Assembly (NCBI GenBank): GCA_041583015.1
Contig: JBFHGR010000054.1
Location: forward strand, 1-23,920
Length of the DNA: 23,920 bases
Origin: Parvicella sp041583015
Lineage (GTDB): Bacteria; Bacteroidota; Bacteroidia; Flavobacteriales_D; Parvicellaceae
Reading direction: 5' to 3'
A program made the translations under genes and the position numbers. Below, piece by piece: positions 23,701 through 23,920 of the stretch. Each line of letters starts with the position of its first letter. Position 1 is the first letter of the stretch. Below the pieces are notes generated by a model. That model was not told the DNA's origin and made no database searches. It worked only from the letters and a program-made list of their open reading frames with translations.

Positions 23701-23920
23701 CTTGGCCGCTTCTATCTTTCCATTGGCTTTTGGATTGTCTACATCCAAATCTAATGCACTTTGATAACTGGTAATTGCTCCATCGAAATCTTCTGAACTC
23801 AAACTTCCATCTCCATTTGCTATAAACTCATCAAACTTAGCCTGCTTCTCTGCCGCGTCAGCCTCTGCCTTTGCCGCATCTTCTGCCGCTTTCTTCGCAT
23901 CCTTTGCTCCTTGTATTTTA
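20698..23920 (-). CDS. Giant repeat protein, TPR-like repeats plus a second repeat family (partial, start beyond window)
   Basis: 1074 visible codons or so, open to the window edge; TTG at 23802 is internal. N-terminal visible part (about 22200-23920) has at least nine helical units of 45-70 residues, each beginning like 'KFDEFIA' or 'YQKIIDKAD', then 'xxYxxAxxxYxxAxxLxP' and a 'YPxxxIxxI' close, which is a TPR-like pattern with a long second half. Two of these units are near-identical 70-residue copies. A Lys/Glu-rich hinge (about 21905-22200) leads to a second repeat region (about 20880-21905) built on the signature R-x-x-N-hyd-x-x-M-E-x-Y/V-K, seen about seven times, with Tyr/Asn-rich spacers such as 'DRYNNAQELERF'. 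The C-terminal 45 residues (VRTVVNGNKADQYKKV then TTSYFKNGGVIT and ETH) look like a small conserved domain. Location unknown because the N-terminus is missing. Probably a scaffold or cell-surface/cytoskeletal protein, but this is inference. Confidence 0.85.
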   Translation of the reverse strand, partial: KIQGAKDAKKAAEDAAKAEADAAEKQAKFDEFIANGDGSLSSEDFDGAITSYQSALDLDVDNPKANGKIEAAKSAKADYEAKLGEEAAAKLAAEKQAKFDEFIASGDGSLSSEDFDGAIASYQSALDLDVDNPKANGKIEAAKSAKANYEAVKNQNNAQAKLDEEFNKLIADGDAAKDAKDWEKAKSLYTEANVKKPSDPLPQKKIDEVNALMADQLKEEQDELFNKIMAKANELADEEEYDKAIGLCEKAKTNFPGKTEPDALIEKINGILANKSAKEDEYNSLISSADGKFESSQWQAAKEDYLKAKAIFDRPRPNDQIAIIDQRLAEENNKDKAAEERAAKQAQYDALMQKANGQKSAKAYEDAIATYTEAKSVLPDESEPQIRIDEIKKLLDAAAGEEALVAKYQAAIQKADAKRDEAFEKEDEGLVGEAKDLYGAANKIKSDETYPQEQVNRLNNFLKELADKGIEAQYQKIIDKADQLFAAKNLDGAEKLYKRAITLKAADPYPPAQLEKIKQARLNSGKNDEFQILVAQADEMFDNEDYYNAKSVYEKASALMPKVVHPKKRIEEINALLEKQKQEAKAKSEAENTVAIDPNYMGEKVTGMTELEMQQLLEQGKLDEISGNDVVIANRKAEKLSFDDLEKDMQLNRTETEHGDLWRMQTERFELENTWDDQRVDNLPAFETIKENELTKLEDFTSTAEGRSYGVDHFNNASEIERSSIQKSWEEQRENNIPKMEAYKEKESNKIKDFGNVERIRSYEIDRYNNAQELERFKVEELRDVQREDNIVDMEVVKERELDIESSWVDQNRDLTYDNYKASENLTAKFETFSVGADERRQEETVKQMDAYKLKQEEDMSASVERFTNKTDDLNEYNAEMTFKFENFSQDADIPREHNVDAMELYQDSYYNDKMNEVEVYTEKRQDTYYESEQIKAEQFKIPKEEDLMRENNVDEVASYKNAKLQKDGLEANSHNETGYDKSLEYNDVKNQKATMFSDENIDPLVNQYKEGVTEEMYQRKNNMDEVIEVTIVRTVVNGNKADQYKKVTTRWTTSYFKNGGVITQHIWDTETH
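23467..23856 (-). repeat. Two near-identical 180-base copies of a 210-base tandem repeat
   Basis: Bases 23467-23646 and 23677-23856 match at all but about 8-10 positions by eye, offset by exactly 210 bases (70 codons). They encode the units '(K)FDEFIA(N/S)GDGSLSSEDFDG', 'DLDVDNPKANGKIEAAKSA' and the linker. The 30 bases between copies differ. Whether further copies continue beyond 23920 cannot be seen. Confidence 0.9.

Noticed and set aside
23800..23802. TTG as the start of the giant repeat protein
   Set aside because: The reading frame continues without a stop to the window edge with the same repeat (AEKQAKFDEFIANGDGS), so the start is beyond 23920.
23467..23856. CRISPR-like or insertion-sequence repeat
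   Set aside because: The repeats are 210 bases in period, in frame and inside a coding region; they are protein repeats with no spacers or inverted ends.

Overview
The window is AT-rich bacterial DNA that reads as Bacteroidota, most likely Flavobacteriales. I infer this from several TAnnTTTG-type -7 promoter boxes, the near absence of purine-rich ribosome sites, the density of short MKK-type lipoproteins with serine- or glycine-flanked lipobox cysteines, and the character of the proteins. No phage, insertion sequence, CRISPR array or integrase is visible.

Region 1 (1-7570, all + strand) is a short-chain fatty acid block. It holds the C-terminus of a sodium:solute symporter, a small membrane protein, a 900-residue hybrid of a symporter-like membrane domain, a STAC domain and a histidine kinase, a single-domain response regulator, another small membrane protein, a propionyl-CoA synthetase and an acetyl-CoA synthetase. 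Genes overlap or are separated by 2-32 bases up to a strong terminator at 7534-7570. The layout resembles the CrbS/CrbR acetate switch of gammaproteobacteria. It differs in that the regulator has no DNA-binding domain and that two acyl-CoA synthetases are built into the same unit.

Region 2 (7751-9989) holds a DUF4268 protein, then on the minus strand a SlyD-like prolyl isomerase, an alkylglycerol-monooxygenase-like membrane hydroxylase, tRNA-Leu(GAG) with its own terminator, and a small hypothetical gene. Region 3 (10116-13677) holds envelope proteins: an acidic lipoprotein, a secreted 400-residue protein, a lipoprotein MsrA and a secreted glycerophosphodiesterase.

Region 4 (13680-15592, minus strand) is the least explained part. 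It has five consecutive small lipoproteins that share a CxC plus two further cysteines with conserved spacing. Two are recent tandem duplicates that share a perfect 14-base palindrome just upstream of the start. At least three are followed by their own hairpin terminator.

Region 5 (15661-20732) holds a translationally overlapping pair, a Rieske-like lipoprotein that keeps the four cysteines but lacks both histidine ligands and a small outer-membrane barrel, then a Lys-rich secreted peptide, SppA, and a two-gene unit of an HMA lipoprotein and a class III aminotransferase. SppA and the HMA unit are divergent and have good head-to-head promoters.

Region 6 (20698-23920, minus strand) is the C-terminal part of a very large repeat protein whose start lies beyond the window. 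It has at least nine TPR-like units, two of them a 210-base tandem DNA duplication, followed by a second, unrecognised repeat family and a conserved-looking tail.
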